Origin: Gnetum montanum | Lineage: Eukaryota; Streptophyta; Gnetopsida; Gnetales; Gnetaceae | Assembly: GCA_015680685.1 (NCBI GenBank) | Contig: MNCI01014764.1 | Span: 35,384 to 99,383 of the forward strand | Reading direction: 5' to 3' | DNA: 64,000 bases | In this document: piece by piece, positions 23,401-35,540 of the stretch | How positions within the stretch are numbered: the first letter of the stretch is position 1 | How the letters are laid out: every line of letters starts with the position of its first letter | Made by a program: the position numbers and the translations under genes | Notes under the pieces: generated by a model | What the model was told of the DNA's origin: nothing | The model's database searches: none | What the model saw: the letters and a program-made list of their open reading frames with translations, nothing else

Positions 23401-25682
23401 TAATTCCTTAGATGCCTCAGTATCAATCAAAACTTTAGAGCCCCCTTCAACCCAATCACCGCACTCAACACATATGGTCATGCTAACACATGCTATCACC
23501 GATTGGATCAAAGCTGGCCACCTTCCCAAGAAATTATCTAATCCTGGAAGTCATCTAATATACTTACAAATCATTGGAAATGTGTTGTGCAAGGCTCTTT
23601 TGGATTCAAGTTCCAGTGTCAACTTGATTTCTCAAGAAATGTACAAGGCCTGGAACCTACCTTCATTGAAAAAGAGCAACACCTATCTAGAGTTGGCTGA
23701 CCAATCCATCACTGTCCCATTGGGACTGGTGGAAGACATTGTTATCACTATTTGTGGATCATCATACCCAACTGACTTCCTAGTGATTCAGGTAAACAAG
23801 GGTAATGGGGACTTCCCAATCATAATGGGAAGAGCATGGCTAAGCACCATTGACGCATGTCTAGGAATCCATGATCTTTCCCTAGAAATATCAAAGGAAA
23901 ATACATTCGAAAAGATCAAGAAGAAGAAAGTTCTATGCATCGCATATAGTGACATAGGGTGTAATTGCATGCAGAGGTCATGGTTTGTGCAAATTTTAAC
24001 ATTCCCTGCATGCAATCAATGTGCACAAGTGATCAACATACAAAGATGCCTATATGGAGAAGCCACATAACAAGAAGGCACCCAGTGGCTAACAGCTGAT
24101 CAAGAAAGTAATTCACTCATATGCATGGAACCAACTGAGGGTTTGACTTGTGCGTACATTGATAGCATAGAGGCATTAGAGCAAGTCCACCACCAACTTC
24201 CAAGTCTTAACCTTAAAAATGTCAATTGGCAGAAGTTGGAAATCCCTGAGAAATTTAAGCAGGAGCCCCTCGAGCTAAAACCATTGCCCACCAGTATGGA
24301 ATACACATTTCTAAAAAATGGAAAACCAGTAATTATCAATGATAAGCTTGCTCCTCAAAAAAAAGAATAACTACTAAAGGTAATAAATAAATGGTTGGAA
24401 GCCTTCACTTGGTCATATCCTAAATTAACTAGAATAGATCCTAGGATATGCCAACATAGAATTTACACTGACCCCTCCATGAAGCCTCGAAGACAACCAC
24501 AGAGGCAATTGAATCCTAAGATGAAGCAAGTAGTTAAGGAGGAAATTGAACAGCTTCTCAAGGCAGGGTTCATATACCCCATTACTAATAGGAAATGGGT
24601 TAGCCCCTTAGTTATTGTGCCTAACAAGGTAGGCAAATGGAGCATGTGCATAGATTTCAAGCTACTGAATATGGAAACATTCAAAGATCACTTTCCGTTG
24701 CCATTTGTTGACCAAGTCTTAGACACCATCATAAGGCATAGCTACTATAGTTTTCTGGATGGATATAGTAAATATAATCAAATAAAAATAGCCCTATAAG
24801 ACCAAGCCAAGACTATGTTCACCAATCCTTGGGGAACATTTGCATACAAACAGATGTTGTTTGGCTTGTGCAATGCCCCTACAACATTTCAACGACTAGT
24901 TCTAAGCATTTTCCAACAGCAGATAGGAAATGGTGTGGAGGTCTTTATGGATGACTTCTAAACTTATGGAGCAAACTTTGATCAAGCCTTGGACCAGTTG
25001 GAGCAAGTGTTAAAAAGATGTGTAGAAACCAATTTGAGGCTCAACTGGCAAAAAGGCCATTTGATGGTCCAAGAAGGCATAGTACTAGGGCACAAAATCT
25101 CACACACAAGGATAGAGGTAGATCCTAAGAAAATCAAAGTTATCCAAGGAATTATCCATCAACTAGAAACTGTCAAAGATATTCGGTCATTCCTTGGACA
25201 TACTGGCTACCTCCATATACTATCCATGGCATGTGACCTCAACCTTGACCTTGATCTAGCATAGAAACAATGATTAGTAACCCTTAACTTGCTAGATGAA
25301 AATCAACTAGCTGCCTTGTCATCTAACGAGTTGCACAAGGCATTCAATAAACAATGTCATGACCTAAGGATTAGGAAAGTTAAATATCAACTAGGAGATA
25401 AGGTTCTCTATTGGAATCCCACACATGTTCCACAATGTACTAAATTTCAAACACTGTGGGAAGGACCTTATATTATTTATGCAACTTTTTCTTCAAGGGC
25501 CCTGAAAATATACAAACCTGAGAGCCTAAACAAGAAACTCTTGGTTAACATACAACAAACCAAACCTTTCCATGAGCTTAGGATAGCTAGTACACATGCT
25601 ACCTCTATTGATGAACAACCTTTCTCACTATTTCAGGTCTCCTCCTTCCAACTTAGTCATGGGGGAGATGGCCACCTATGCT
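23401..25682 (+). pseudogene. Element B protease - reverse transcriptase - integrase C-terminus, in-frame deletion
   Basis: A single frame carries all of this with only a handful of stops. Protease: ALLDSSSSVNLIS near 23595 (the D-S-G Gly is replaced by Ser) and IIMGRAWLSTID near 23820. Reverse transcriptase: 24395-25225, with KWVSPLVIVP, CIDFKLLN, YYSFLDGYSKYNQI, AYKQMLFGLCNAPTTFQR and the catalytic box VFMDDF (about 24940-24957), then LGHKISH and RSFLGHTGY. After about 25220 it jumps directly to integrase C-terminal sequence (NELHKAFNKQCHDL..., KVLYWNP, LWEGPYII), skipping RNase H and the D-D-E core while keeping the frame. In C the same two segments are about 1.5 kb apart. Reverse transcription and integration would have needed helper elements. 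Confidence 0.85.
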
Positions 25683-27583
25683 AACCGTTTTAGGCCCTCA
25701 ATTCTTTTTGAATTTTTGTTTCACATTCTTTCAAATTTTCTTATTTTTTTTTACACCATCATTCATGTTTTTACTATTTCTTTGTTTGCTTGATTTACTT
25801 TTATTCATCATCTAATAAGTGCTCATGATGGTGGATTGAATGATATCATATTGATTGCTAATGTTTGGTTTTTACCTTTGAATTATGATGCTGATATTAA
25901 GGTATGGTTCTTTTGGTAAAATAGGCAATGAGTCCACGTCGTCCACTCATCCATACAACTCAATGGTCTCCTTTGGCTTGGAACTGTACAGTCCCTCTTT
26001 TTCTAAGTAAACTTTTAATGAATTGGTGGCTAGGTATTTTTCAAACCAAGGAACGACTCAAAGAATGAAAAGGGTGTGACTTCAAGGGGATTCAATGCAT
26101 TTTTGCTGGCCATTCTCTTGGGTGCTTGGATGCTTTTTCTTGGGTTTTCTGGCATTCTAACATTGTTCAAAAATCAGGAAGCCAAGTGAATAAAATTAAT
26201 TCTTTACATGGTGTGGTTCTCACACAAAAAAAAAGAAAAAAAGAAAAGAAAAAAAAAACAAAAAAGAGTGAGAATTCAAAGCACACCCCTTAGACATAAT
26301 AAAGCAATATGGGCTACAAGAACTGATTATGGAACTAGAAATACATGCTATCCATGCTTGAAGGTTCCCTCTAACTAAGGCCCTTTCTCACTTCCTGCTT
26401 CTCCATCTTGCTCTTCTCAGAATGGTGGTGACTCTTTGTGGAAGCATTCTTGTTACTTCAAGTGGATGGATTGATCAAGTGTGTTGATGTGAGGTCACTA
26501 AATGTGGTTTTTTTGAGTCTATATTTGGAATGAGTTCTACTAAGTCACATTAACCATAAAATATATAAGGGACTTTACACAACCTTGTTCTTGGGATTCC
26601 ATTCCATTCTCTCCTCTCCATCTTTCTTCCCATTTTCCACCTCATTGTTGGTTTTATCATTAGTCCATTCTGGGTTGATGCATTATTTTTCTTTGGTGAA
26701 TTCTTATGGGTAAGTTTTTAACTCTTACTCCCAAATGACATTCCTAGAGCCTACAAACTCTTTGGTTTGTGGGTTTGTCAGGGCATAAAAGGCATGAGCC
26801 TGCTTTGGGGAGCACCCACTGGCATTCCTTTTTGGTGCAATTGTTAAGTTCTTTTCCTTAAACATTTCCTGTAACTAATCATCTCTTGTTTCATCCCCAT
26901 CCATGACATCCATTTTATTGGCATTGCCATTGATATTTGTTCCCATCTTTCTTGTTCCTCATATTTTTCCATCTTATACCTACCAGAGGTTCACACTTAG
27001 TCGTGGGGGCCCTGGAACAAATTTTTCAGTTTTCTCCATTTTACTATTCACCTAACTCCTACACCTTGGGTAGTCACCTATGATAAATCTCTGAACCAGT
27101 TTCTATCATAACCACAACTCAGCCAATGCACTTCAAATCGAGGCAAGGTATCAATTGCATTATGGTTTATCTATCCTTGCTCATTTGTGACTGTGTTGTG
27201 TGTGCAGATGACGATCATACGAACAATGGACTAGGCTTGGAGGAAGCACTTAGGATGGACTGGAATTGGAGCATTTACGAAAGGAGCAAGTCTGGTGGCA
27301 TGGCTATGAATAAATAACAGAAGGCACAATCTTAGCATTGGCAGCAACACACTTCATTTTCTTTCTCTTTCTTTCTCTACAAGTTGTCAAATAAAGGCTT
27401 GGATGTCATTTATGTACAAGTGTTCACCACAATGGTCATGAACACTAATGTTGTAATATGCTTATTAATCTGTTCACTCTATCATCCCATTCCATCGTCA
27501 ATTGTCAATTAGTCAATAATCCCATACCTTCCCAATATTTTGTAAGGAACTCGAGGACAAGTTTTCATTTAGTCGTGGGGGTA
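25683..27583 (+). other. Element B 3' non-coding region
   Basis: Holds three blocks shared with A, C or F: GTGTGACTTCAAGGGGATTC near 26069; ACATGCTATCCATGCTTGAAG near 26343; and CTACAAACTCTTTGG ... GAGCCTGCTTTGGGGAGCA at 26752-26825. The stretch 26224-26270 is a poly-purine A/G run. GTGTGTGCAG|ATGACGATCAT at about 27197-27217 mirrors the acceptor-like start of the C short ORF, but a stop follows soon. AACTCGAGGACAAGTT (27548-27563) is the pre-LTR stem-loop with one mismatch, and TCGTGGGGGTA is the polypurine tract. Confidence 0.65.
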
Positions 27584-28463
27584 TGATGAGAGTAGTTACT
27601 CTAGCAGTTTATTCTAATTATTAGAGTGGTAATTTCTATAAAATTAGAGTGGTAGTTTCTCTAAAATTAGAATGGCAATTTCTCTAAAATTAGAGTGGCA
27701 GTTTTTGTAATTATTAGAGTAGTTGCTCCCAAGCCTATAAATAGAGTGCTCAAGCACACAATTTAGGAGAGGAAGTCTTGGAAGGAAGTCTTTCAAGAGA
27801 AGTTTTTAGGAGTCAAGTTAGAGTATTTTCCAAGTGCCCATAACAAGAGGTCTAAGTGTGTATGGATCTTTATTCGAGCATTGTGTACCTGAGCATACCT
27901 TGTGTACTGAAATAAAGATGAGCCCTTGGATTCATCCTTGCAGCACTTGAGATTTTTTTTCTTGCTCATTTCTTTTATTTTATTTTCTTCTACATTTTAT
28001 TTTATTTTATTTTTTGCACTTTACATTTATGTTATTAGCACCCACAGTACGATCACTTCGAGCATACGTGTAACACTTGGTAACCTAGTAACGATTAGCG
28101 TTTGGTAATCCCAATAGTGTTGCGCTGGTTTAGGATGTGTACATCAAGTGAGAATGGATACTAGTGTTAGGATTAGTTAAAGCCTAGTTAATCAGTAGTT
28201 AAGTTAAATTAGTCACTTAGTTATCGCTCTCTCTTCTCCCTTATTAGCAGCAAGACATAAAAACATAAAAGCTATAAAAATCATATGCCTCAAACTTACT
28301 TAACCATACAATCGTGACATACAAGTTTGAGAAGACAATGATCAACCAACTCGTCCTTGTTCCACAAAGGTGCATAGGCACTTAGTCCTTGGAATTCGAC
28401 TAGATCGTGTGTGAAATGCTTGTATTCGTATGGTTGAGTGTAGGGGTACCTCACCGCTCATCA
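27584..28463 (+). repeat. 3' LTR of B
   Basis: Copy of 19878-20812. TATAAATA at 27736-27743. Ends ACCGCTCATCA, followed by ATTGG (28464-28468). Confidence 0.93.
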
Positions 28464-29427
28464 ATTGGGACCTAGAAAAACAAAGCTACCAAGTAGGATA
28501 TTTTCAAAAAGCATTACAAAGAATAGGTAGTCCTTAAGAAATCAACAAAAAGGATATCAATATAGTCAAGATTCACATCAATGTTGCTTTATAACAAGCT
28601 AATGATGCTACTTGAAAAATATTCCTTGATGAAATCATAGTAATAAACTAGGTAGAAAGCAAAACCAATAGCTTGTAGATAGAGAAGCTAACATACTACA
28701 TAAAACTTGCTAACCTAAAATATCTTAATCTTGCCATGTTGACATTTTGCTACCTAAGAAATGAAGTGGAGAAATAAGTTGCAATAATCTTTGCATTATT
28801 TAATTGTGAGAATAAGCGACATGATAGATAAAGATAAAGCTAGAAGCAATGCAAGTAATGCTAAACACCCTTTAAACTCAATACATCAGGTAACGTAATA
28901 TCATAAATGACCTAGTAAAGAGATAGGTTAAATACCTAGATTTGAAAGAAAAGGTTAGAGTATTTGACATGGAGCATTGATTATTTACTTCCTAATTCAT
29001 TCAAGCTACCAAGATGTTTCCTAATTTACCGTGTCTATGAAAATTCCAATTGCCAACCTCACCAATTTGTCTTTAACCATTAACGATCCAAAGATGGATG
29101 CAGAAAAGTACCAAGTCATCCTCAATCATTTCTACATGGAGGATTAACTCACTAATCCACTATAAGAACCACCACAGTAGCAAGGGCCACCTTTACTTGA
29201 GATAACATAAAGACCCACCAATGGAAAATTTTGGAAGACTTGTCAATTTTAAGGAATTTATAATGTATTTCTAGTGTTTTATCATCATTGTAAATCACTT
29301 GAATGCATTTTCTAATGTAGCACTCAATTAGTTAGTCAGTCAGTTGAGTCATCTCTACAATTTTGTAATAAACTCTATCCCACTTTTGTTTAACTTAAGA
29401 ATGAGCTTTTAGTCAATCGTAGGAGTG
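28464..29427 (+). pseudogene. Element H, end of third ORF and 3' end
   Basis: After the ATTGG duplicate the frame interrupted at 19877 resumes (D-L-E-K-Q-S-Y). It can be followed with many stops to about 29220, where a Pro-rich end (EPPQ-stop-QGPP) recalls the MEEPP ends of A and D. AACTTAAGAATGAGCT (29392-29407) is a decayed form of the pre-LTR stem-loop, 20 bases before the LTR. Confidence 0.5.
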
Positions 29428-30234
29428 TGATAAATAGTTAATAAGTAGGTTATGACATCACACCTACAATATCATAGATATTATATCTTATGCTTTAATA
29501 TGATATCAAAGATATGATGTATCTTAGGTAGGTAAAGTTTATAAATGCCACTCAACTACTACATTCAATACATCATTTTAGTTAGTAGCATAGCCAAACT
29601 CTTCCAACTTTTTTCTATAACATTTAGAATAGTCAACAACTTCTTGAAGCATGATGCCAAGTAGTTGTCTAGATTCTTTATTTGAGTGCCTTGTACCTAG
29701 ACACATGGCATGGCGATAATAAAAATCTAGACTATTTCATTTCATTTTTGTACTCTAACTTAGCCTAGAATTTATCATTAATGTAATTTGTATACTTATG
29801 CATATAGCTTAATGTTTACTTTCCTTCATACTTGAACAATAATTCACATTTTCCATGCACGTTAGATACATGGAATAAGTACAATTAGCTTCAAATATAA
29901 ATACAATATCATTTGATTATTCAAGAAGTATTGCCATTTGATATGTCCTATAGTGGAACACTTGGTGACCCAGCAATAGTAGCATATGTTCAAGATGTGT
30001 ACAAGAAGTTGAGAACAAATGCTCATTGCATAGGCTAGAATAGACTTTGATTTTTGCATCTAGATTAAATTTTAATATTTTAATGTTTTTGCTACAAAAT
30101 TAAGATCATATGCCTTAATTATACTAAATCATATTGCTATTACACTTTGTCGCCCATTACTCCTCTAACCATCGATTTGCAATTACTAGCTTAGTTACAT
30201 ATTTATAACAACTAAGAAAAATAAATAACATTAT
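29428..30234 (+). repeat. 3' LTR of H, interrupted by C
   Basis: Begins TGATAAATAG after CGTAGGAGTG. It has GATATC-like words near 29470-29520, TATAAATG at 29540-29547, CTTTATTTGAG near 29677 and an AATAAAAATC signal near 29717, in the same order as the F LTR at 51561-52448. Cut off by element C at 30234. Whether 42703-42745 is its continuation is unclear. Confidence 0.65.
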
Positions 30235-31070
30235 TCATGAGCGGTGAGGTACCCCTACACTCAACCATATGAATATGAGCATTTCAAGCATGATCCAGTC
30301 AAATTCCAAGGACTAAGTGCCTATGCGCCTATGTGGAATAATAATGGGTTGATGAATTGTTGTCTTCCCAAACTTACTTGTATGTCACGATTGTATGGTT
30401 AAGTGAGCTTGAGGCATATTATTTTTATGGTTTTTACGTGTTTTATATCCTGCACTACTAAGGAGGGGAGAGAGAAATAACTAAGTAACTAATCTAATTT
30501 AACTATTCATTAACTAGATTCTAAGCACTTCTAACACCAATATCCATTCCCACTTGTCGTACACATCCTAAACCAGTGCAACATAGCTGGGATTACCAAA
30601 CGCTAATTGTTATTGGGTTACCAACTGCTACATGCATGCTCGAAGGGGTCGTACTAAGTGTATTTAACTAAGAGAGTTGTAGGGTAAGAGAAATCATTAA
30701 TTAGCTAGGAAAGCATTAAACAATAATTAACACTAATTAATCTATTTTGTATGCTTCAAGGTTTATCATAAAGTTCATCTTTATTGCTGTACACAAAGTG
30801 TGCTTAGGTACATAATGCTCGAATAAAGATCCATTCACTCTATGACTCCTATTGCAGGCACGAAGAAATAATTCTAACTTTGGAGGGAGAAAATGACAAG
30901 AGTTTGGCGAAGGAACTAACTTCTAACTATGGAAACCAAGGGTGCCACCTTTTATTTATAGATAAGGAGAAAGGCCATGATATCGGGTATCTGGTATCGC
31001 ATGGTCAATTTGATATCGTGGATGCGATATTGTGGACACAATATTGCGTACGAGATATCACGGTTCATCA
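30235..31070 (-). repeat. 3' LTR of C
   Basis: On the minus strand starts TGATGAACCGTGATATC. U3 has six or more GATATC/AATATTG palindromic words with CGCG-like spacers (30970-31060). TATAAATA is at 30953-30960 (complement) and AATAAAGATGAAC near 30780. Confidence 0.9.
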
Positions 31071-31106
31071 TACTCCCATGACTGAATGAAAACTCATCCT
31101 TGAGTT
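31071..31106 (-). other. Stem-loop plus polypurine tract before C 3' LTR
   Basis: On the minus strand AACTCAAGGATGAGTT (31091-31106) pairs perfectly as a six-base stem with an AGGA loop, 20 bases before the LTR. Relative to D (AACTCG...CGAGTT) the loop-closing G-C pair is replaced by A-T. The purine tract is CATGGGAGTA. Confidence 0.7.
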
Positions 31107-31235
31107 CCTTGCAAAATATTGGGAAGGTATGGGATTATTAACTGAATGACTATTGATGGTGGAACAATTTGATTGACTTAACGTGCCCAGTGAATGGATC
31201 AACAAGACAATACATGATAGCATTAGTGTTCATGG

Positions 31236-31463
31236 CTACAAAAGTGAATACTGTACATAAATGACATCCAACCTTATTTGGTAGTTGGGAGAGAAGAAGG
31301 AGAGAGAGAAAAGAAGAAGACGTGTTGCTGCCGATGCCAAGATTGCACCTTCCATTGTCCATCCATAACCACACCAGCAATCTTTCTTCTTTTGTAAACG
31401 TTCCAGTTCTAGTTCATCCTGAATGTTTCCTCCAAGTCTAGTCCATTGTTGTATGCTCATCAT
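31236..31463 (-). CDS. Short open ORF after an acceptor-like site in C
   Basis: On the minus strand TTGTGTGTGCAG is followed at once by ATG (31463) and a 75-codon open frame ending at 31236. It begins MMSIQQWTRL, has a Glu/Lys-rich middle (ELERLQKKKD) and a hydrophobic run RLLLFSLSFFSP. Position, between pol and the polypurine tract, is that of the third ORF in A, D and H, though sequence similarity to those is not evident. B has the same junction with an early stop. It could be a remnant of a spliced accessory ORF. Function unknown, and expression unproven. Confidence 0.35.
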   Translation of the reverse strand: MMSIQQWTRLGGNIQDELELERLQKKKDCWCGYGWTMEGAILASAATRLLLFSLSFFSPNYQIRLDVIYVQYSLL

Positions 31464-33000
31464 CTGCACACACAACATAGTCACAAATGAGCGAGGTAGA
31501 TAACCCATAATGTAGTTGATACCTTGCTTCAATGTAAAGTGCATTGGCTGAGTTGTGGTTATGGTAGATATTGATTCTAGAGATTTAACACTAGAGACTA
31601 TCTAAGGTGTAGGGGTTAGGAAAAATTGAAAAATTTTGTGCCTAGGCCTCGAAGACTAAGAGCAAACCTCCAGTAGCAAAGGGGTGGAAAAAGATAAGGA
31701 ATAAGAAAAGTGGAGAAAAAGGAAAAATGGTAACTTCAATAAAATGAATGTCATGGATGGGGATGAAACAAAAAAAATGGTTGATTGCAGAAAATGTTTA
31801 AGGAAAAGAAGTTAATAAATGCCCCAACAAGGAATGCTAGTGGGTCCTCCCCAAAGTAGGTGCATGCCTTTAGTGCCCTGACAAACCCACAATCCAAAGA
31901 GTTCGTAGGCTTGAGGAATGTCAATTGGAAGCAAGAGTTAAAAATGTACCCACAAGAAATTACCAAGGAAGAACAATGCATCAACCAAGATACATACTAA
32001 CGATTAAACCAGAAATGAGGTGAGAAATGGAAAAGGTGGAGAGTAGAGAATGGAGTGGAAACCCAAGAACAAGGTTGTGTAAAGTCCCTTGTGTGTTTCA
32101 TGGTTAATGTGATCGAGTAGAACTCATTCCAAATCCAGGCTCAACAATCCACATTCAGTGACCTCGCATCAACACATTTGACCAACCCATCCCCTTAAAG
32201 AAACAAGAATGCCACTACAAAAAATCACCACCATTCTGAGAAGAGTGAGATGGAGAACCAGGAAGTAAGAAGGGGCCGTAGTTAGAGAGAACCTTCAGGC
32301 ATGGGTAACATGTCTTTCCAGTGCCATAACCAGTGCATGTAGCCCAAGTTCATTATTGTGTCTAAGGTGTGTGCTTTGAATTCTCACCATTTTTTTTTAT
32401 GTTTTTTACATGAGAACCACACCATGTAAAGACTTATTTTTATGTACTCAACTTCGAGTAATTTGGTGAATGATTAGAATGGTGAAAAACCCAAGCAAAA
32501 AGCATCTAAGCACTCAAGAGAATAGTTAGTACAAATGCATAGAATCCCCTTGAAGTCACAACCTTTTCATCCTTTGAGTCTTTCCTTAGTCTGAGAAATA
32601 CCCAATCACCAATTCGTTAGCAGTTTTATTAAAGGAAGGGATTATACAGTTCCAAGCCAAGGGAGACCATAGGATTTTATGGATGCATGAACAATGTGGA
32701 CTCATTGTCTGTTTAATCAAAAGAACCATACCTTAAGATCAAGATTGTACTGCAAAGGTAAAATCCAAACATTAGCAATCAATATGATATTATTCATACC
32801 ACCATCATGAACACTTATTGGGTGATGAACAAAATAAAGTAATCACACAAAGAAATGGTAAAATATGAATGATGGTGTAAAATAAAAATAAGAAGATTAA
32901 AGAAATGTGCAAAACAAAAATGTGTAAAACAAAAATATGTAAAAAAAAATTAGAAAGAATTGAGGGCCTTTAATGATTAGCAAGGGTGGCCATCTCCCCC
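31464..33000 (-). other. Element C 3' non-coding region
   Basis: Minus-strand counterparts of the B blocks: 31833-31905 (CCTACTTTGGGGAGGACCC and an upstream inverted repeat), 32237-32325 (AGACATGTTACCCATGCCTGAAGG) and about 32540-32570 (GTGACTTCAAGGGGATTC). No coding recognised. Confidence 0.6.
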
Positions 33001-33102
33001 ATGACTGAATTGGAAGGAGGAGATTTGAAATAATGAGCAAGGATGCCCACTTATAGAGGTAGCATATGTTCTGGCTAACCTAAACTCATGGAAAGGTTGT
33101 GT

Positions 33103-34180
33103 TTATTGCACATTGACTAACAGTCTCTTATCTAGGCTCTCAGGTTTATATATGGTCATGGCCCCTGAAGGAAAATTTGCATAGATAATGTAAGGTCCCT
33201 CCCACAGTGTTTGAAATTTCGTCCGTTGTGACACATGTGTGGGGTTCCAGTAGAGAACCTTATCTCTGGGTTGATACTTAACTTTCTTGATTTTTAGGTC
33301 ATGACATTGTTTATTAAATGCCTTGTGCAACTCATTAGATGACAGTGCAGCTAGTCAGTTCTCATCTAGCAAGTTAAGAGTCATCAACCTTTGTTTTTGT
33401 GCTAGATTGAGGTCAAGGTTGAGGTCACATGCCATGGCTAGCGTACGAAGCTCAATTTGGATAGGGAGCATTGGAAATTTTTTCATGCACTAACTCGTAG
33501 GGAGAGTAGCCTATAGGGAGTTTCCATGTGGAGCGGTATGCCCAAAGAGCATCATTCAGTTTAGTGCTCCAGTCTCACCTATACTTACTAATGATTCTGG
33601 TCAGTATCTTAGTAATCTCCCCATTGGTGACCTTGGCTTGACCGTTTGCTTGGGGGTGGTATGGTGTAGTCAATTTGTGTTCAACCCCTAAGCATTGCAT
33701 TAACTTCCAAAAAGTTACACCTATAAAGTGTGTACCATTATCTGAGATAAGTGCACGCGGCATACCAAACTTGTTGATGACTTGTTGTTGAATAAATAGG
33801 GCAGCTGTAGATGATGTGCAATCTTTAATGGTAGCTACTTCAGCCCATTTTATTAAGTAGTCTACGGCAACTATGATGTATGCTTTTCCATTGGACATTG
33901 GTGTAATGGGCCCCATGAAATTGATTCTCCAAATGTTAAAGGGTTCTAACGGTTGAATCCATTGTTACGGACCCTCCATTCTAGCAGTCATTCCGCTATC
34001 ATGTTTACAGCGTTCACAAGATTGGACGAAGTGATGGGTGTCCCAGAATAAAGGTAGGCCAATAATACCCTACAAGCAGGATCTTAATAGTCGTTCGTCT
34101 CCTAGCATAGTGACCCCCACAAGGGCCCTCATCAGCATCTTGGAGAACTCTCAGTTGATCTCTATCAGGAACACACCATC
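33103..34180 (-). pseudogene. Element C integrase, broken
   Basis: Read from 34180 down. A zinc-finger remnant (FVQSCERCKHDSG) is near 34030-33985. The core 33930-33575 has FMGPITPMSNGKAYIIVAVD (first Asp), ALISDNGTHF (second Asp) and PYHPQANGQAKVTN. Thirty-five residues after the second Asp the expected catalytic Glu is Lys. The C-terminal part (33330-33103) has NELHKAFNKQCHDL-like sequence, KVLYWNPTHV and LWEGPYIIYA. Core and C-terminal segments lie in different frames. Integrase joins the element DNA to the host genome; this copy is catalytically dead. Confidence 0.85.
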
Positions 34181-34253
34181 GAACCAAGCCATCGGGACAT
34201 ACTTTGTAAAGTTATCCATTGATTTCCATAAAGTACTTGGCTTTGTAAAGAAA

Positions 34254-34850
34254 CTATTGTTTCTTCTTAAGGTCTAATTCTTGTGGTGTTTGTTGGGTAA
34301 GGAGATAGGTCATAATGCTACTATACCAATTTGTCTCTGTGGGTGATTGGTCATTCACTACACCGACAAAGAGGAACTCATCAAGAAAGTGATTAGAAAT
34401 AAGATACTCATCCTCTTTGCTACCCCAGCACAACAGAGATAAATGATTGGCAACTACATTCTTGATTCCTTTACGATTAATCATCATTAGATCAAACTCT
34501 TGCAGGATTACCAACCATCATATAATATGGGACCTTACCATTGGCTTATTCATGAGGAACCAGATTGCACTATGATCTGTGTGTATGAATACTTTGTATC
34601 CTAATACATAGTGCCTAAATTTTTCTAATGCAAACACTACAGTTATTAATTATTTTTCTATAGTAGTGTAGTTAAGTTGTGCACTAGCTATACTTCTACT
34701 TGAACAGTGGATGTAATAAGGGCATTTTTGATCATCTAACTATGTAAGTACGAATCCTAAGGCATAGTTTGATGCATCAATCATGACATGGAATGGTTTG
34801 GACTAGTCAAGAGCTTGTAGAATGGGTGTTTCTACCAGCTTCTACTTCAG
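34254..34850 (-). pseudogene. Element C RNase H, broken
   Basis: Downstream of the reverse transcriptase on the minus strand: SKPFHVMIDASNYALGFVLT (first catalytic Asp), YYIHCSSRSI, LNYTTIEK, ALEKFRHYVLGYKVFIHTDHSAI (Asp in HTDH) and a C-terminal EFDLMMINRKGIKNVVANHLS. This is the usual plant Ty3/gypsy RNase H order, with several stops. It degrades the RNA strand during reverse transcription. Confidence 0.85.
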
Positions 34851-35350
34851 AGTTTGGAAAGCTAGTTCGCATTCCCTAGTCCACTCAAAGGGTATGTCCT
34901 TCTTTGTTAACTCTACCAATGATTTGGCAACCTTCGAAAAGTTCTCTATGAATCTCCTATAGTAGCTAGTGTGTCCAAGGAATGACCGAATGTCTTTGAT
35001 AGTTTCCAATTGATGGGTGATTCCTTGGATGACCTTGATTTTCTCAAGGTCTACCTCTATCCCTGCATGTAAAATTTTATGCCCAAGTACTATGCCTTCT
35101 TGAACCATTAAATGGATTTTTTGCTAGTTAAGCCTTAGATTAGTCTCTACACATCTTTTTAGCACTTGCTCTAACTAGTCCAAGGCTTGATTAAAGCTTG
35201 CTCCATAAGTGGAGAAGTCATCCATAAAGACTTCCACATCATTTCCTATCTACTGCTAGAATATGCTTAGAACTAAGCATTGAAACATGGCAGGGGCATT
35301 GCACAAGCCAAATGACGTTTTTTTATATGCAAACATTCCCTAAGGACTGG
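34842..35350 (-). pseudogene. Element C reverse transcriptase, C-terminal half
   Basis: Continues from 37896 across the D insertion. FALGLCNAPAMFQ-type sequence near 35300, the catalytic VFMDDF (35214-35234, complement), then MVQEGIVLGHKI, a DIRSFLGHTSYYRRF thumb and VELTKKDIPFEW. Several stops. D plus its duplicated site is a multiple of three in length, so the frame is the same on both sides. Confidence 0.85.
35346..35350. repeat. Left target-site duplication of D (ACTGG)
   Basis: Identical to 37896-37900. B has the uninterrupted sequence at the matching place (near 24818-24830). Confidence 0.92.
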
Positions 35351-35540
35351 TGATGATTCATGAATTTGTTGGCTATGATATCCTAGCCGTGATATCACAG
35401 CCCTATTGTATTAGTAGTCATGATATTACAGCTCTGTTGTATCAGAGTCACGATATCACATGGGCCATGATATCGCGTATATGATATCGCATACGTGATA
35501 TCGCAGTGTGCCACCATATCTATAAATAAGAGGCAGCCAG
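35351..35540 (+). repeat. Truncated 5' LTR of D
   Basis: Starts TGATGATTCATG, matching the 3' LTR start TGATGAGTCATG. Runs through a GATATC array (35380-35515) and TATAAATA (35521-35528), and stops matching soon after AAGAGGCAGCC. Confidence 0.85.

Larger units (their letters stand above)
19878..28463 (+). mobile_element. Element B: Athila-like LTR retrotransposon with internal pol deletion
   Basis: LTRs at 19878-20812 and 27584-28463, ATTGG duplicated on both sides, tRNA-Asp-like primer site, gag, protease, reverse transcriptase and integrase C-terminus in order. RNase H and the integrase core are missing at a clean junction near 25220. The FMDD reverse-transcriptase box and the primer site fit the Athila lineage of Ty3/gypsy. 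Inserted into the third ORF of H. Confidence 0.92.

Noticed and set aside
17896-29220. A true envelope gene of a plant retrovirus
   Set aside because: Position fits, but no signal peptide or clear transmembrane pair can be read, and the visible motifs resemble the plant retroelement env-position family of unknown function. Everything is broken.
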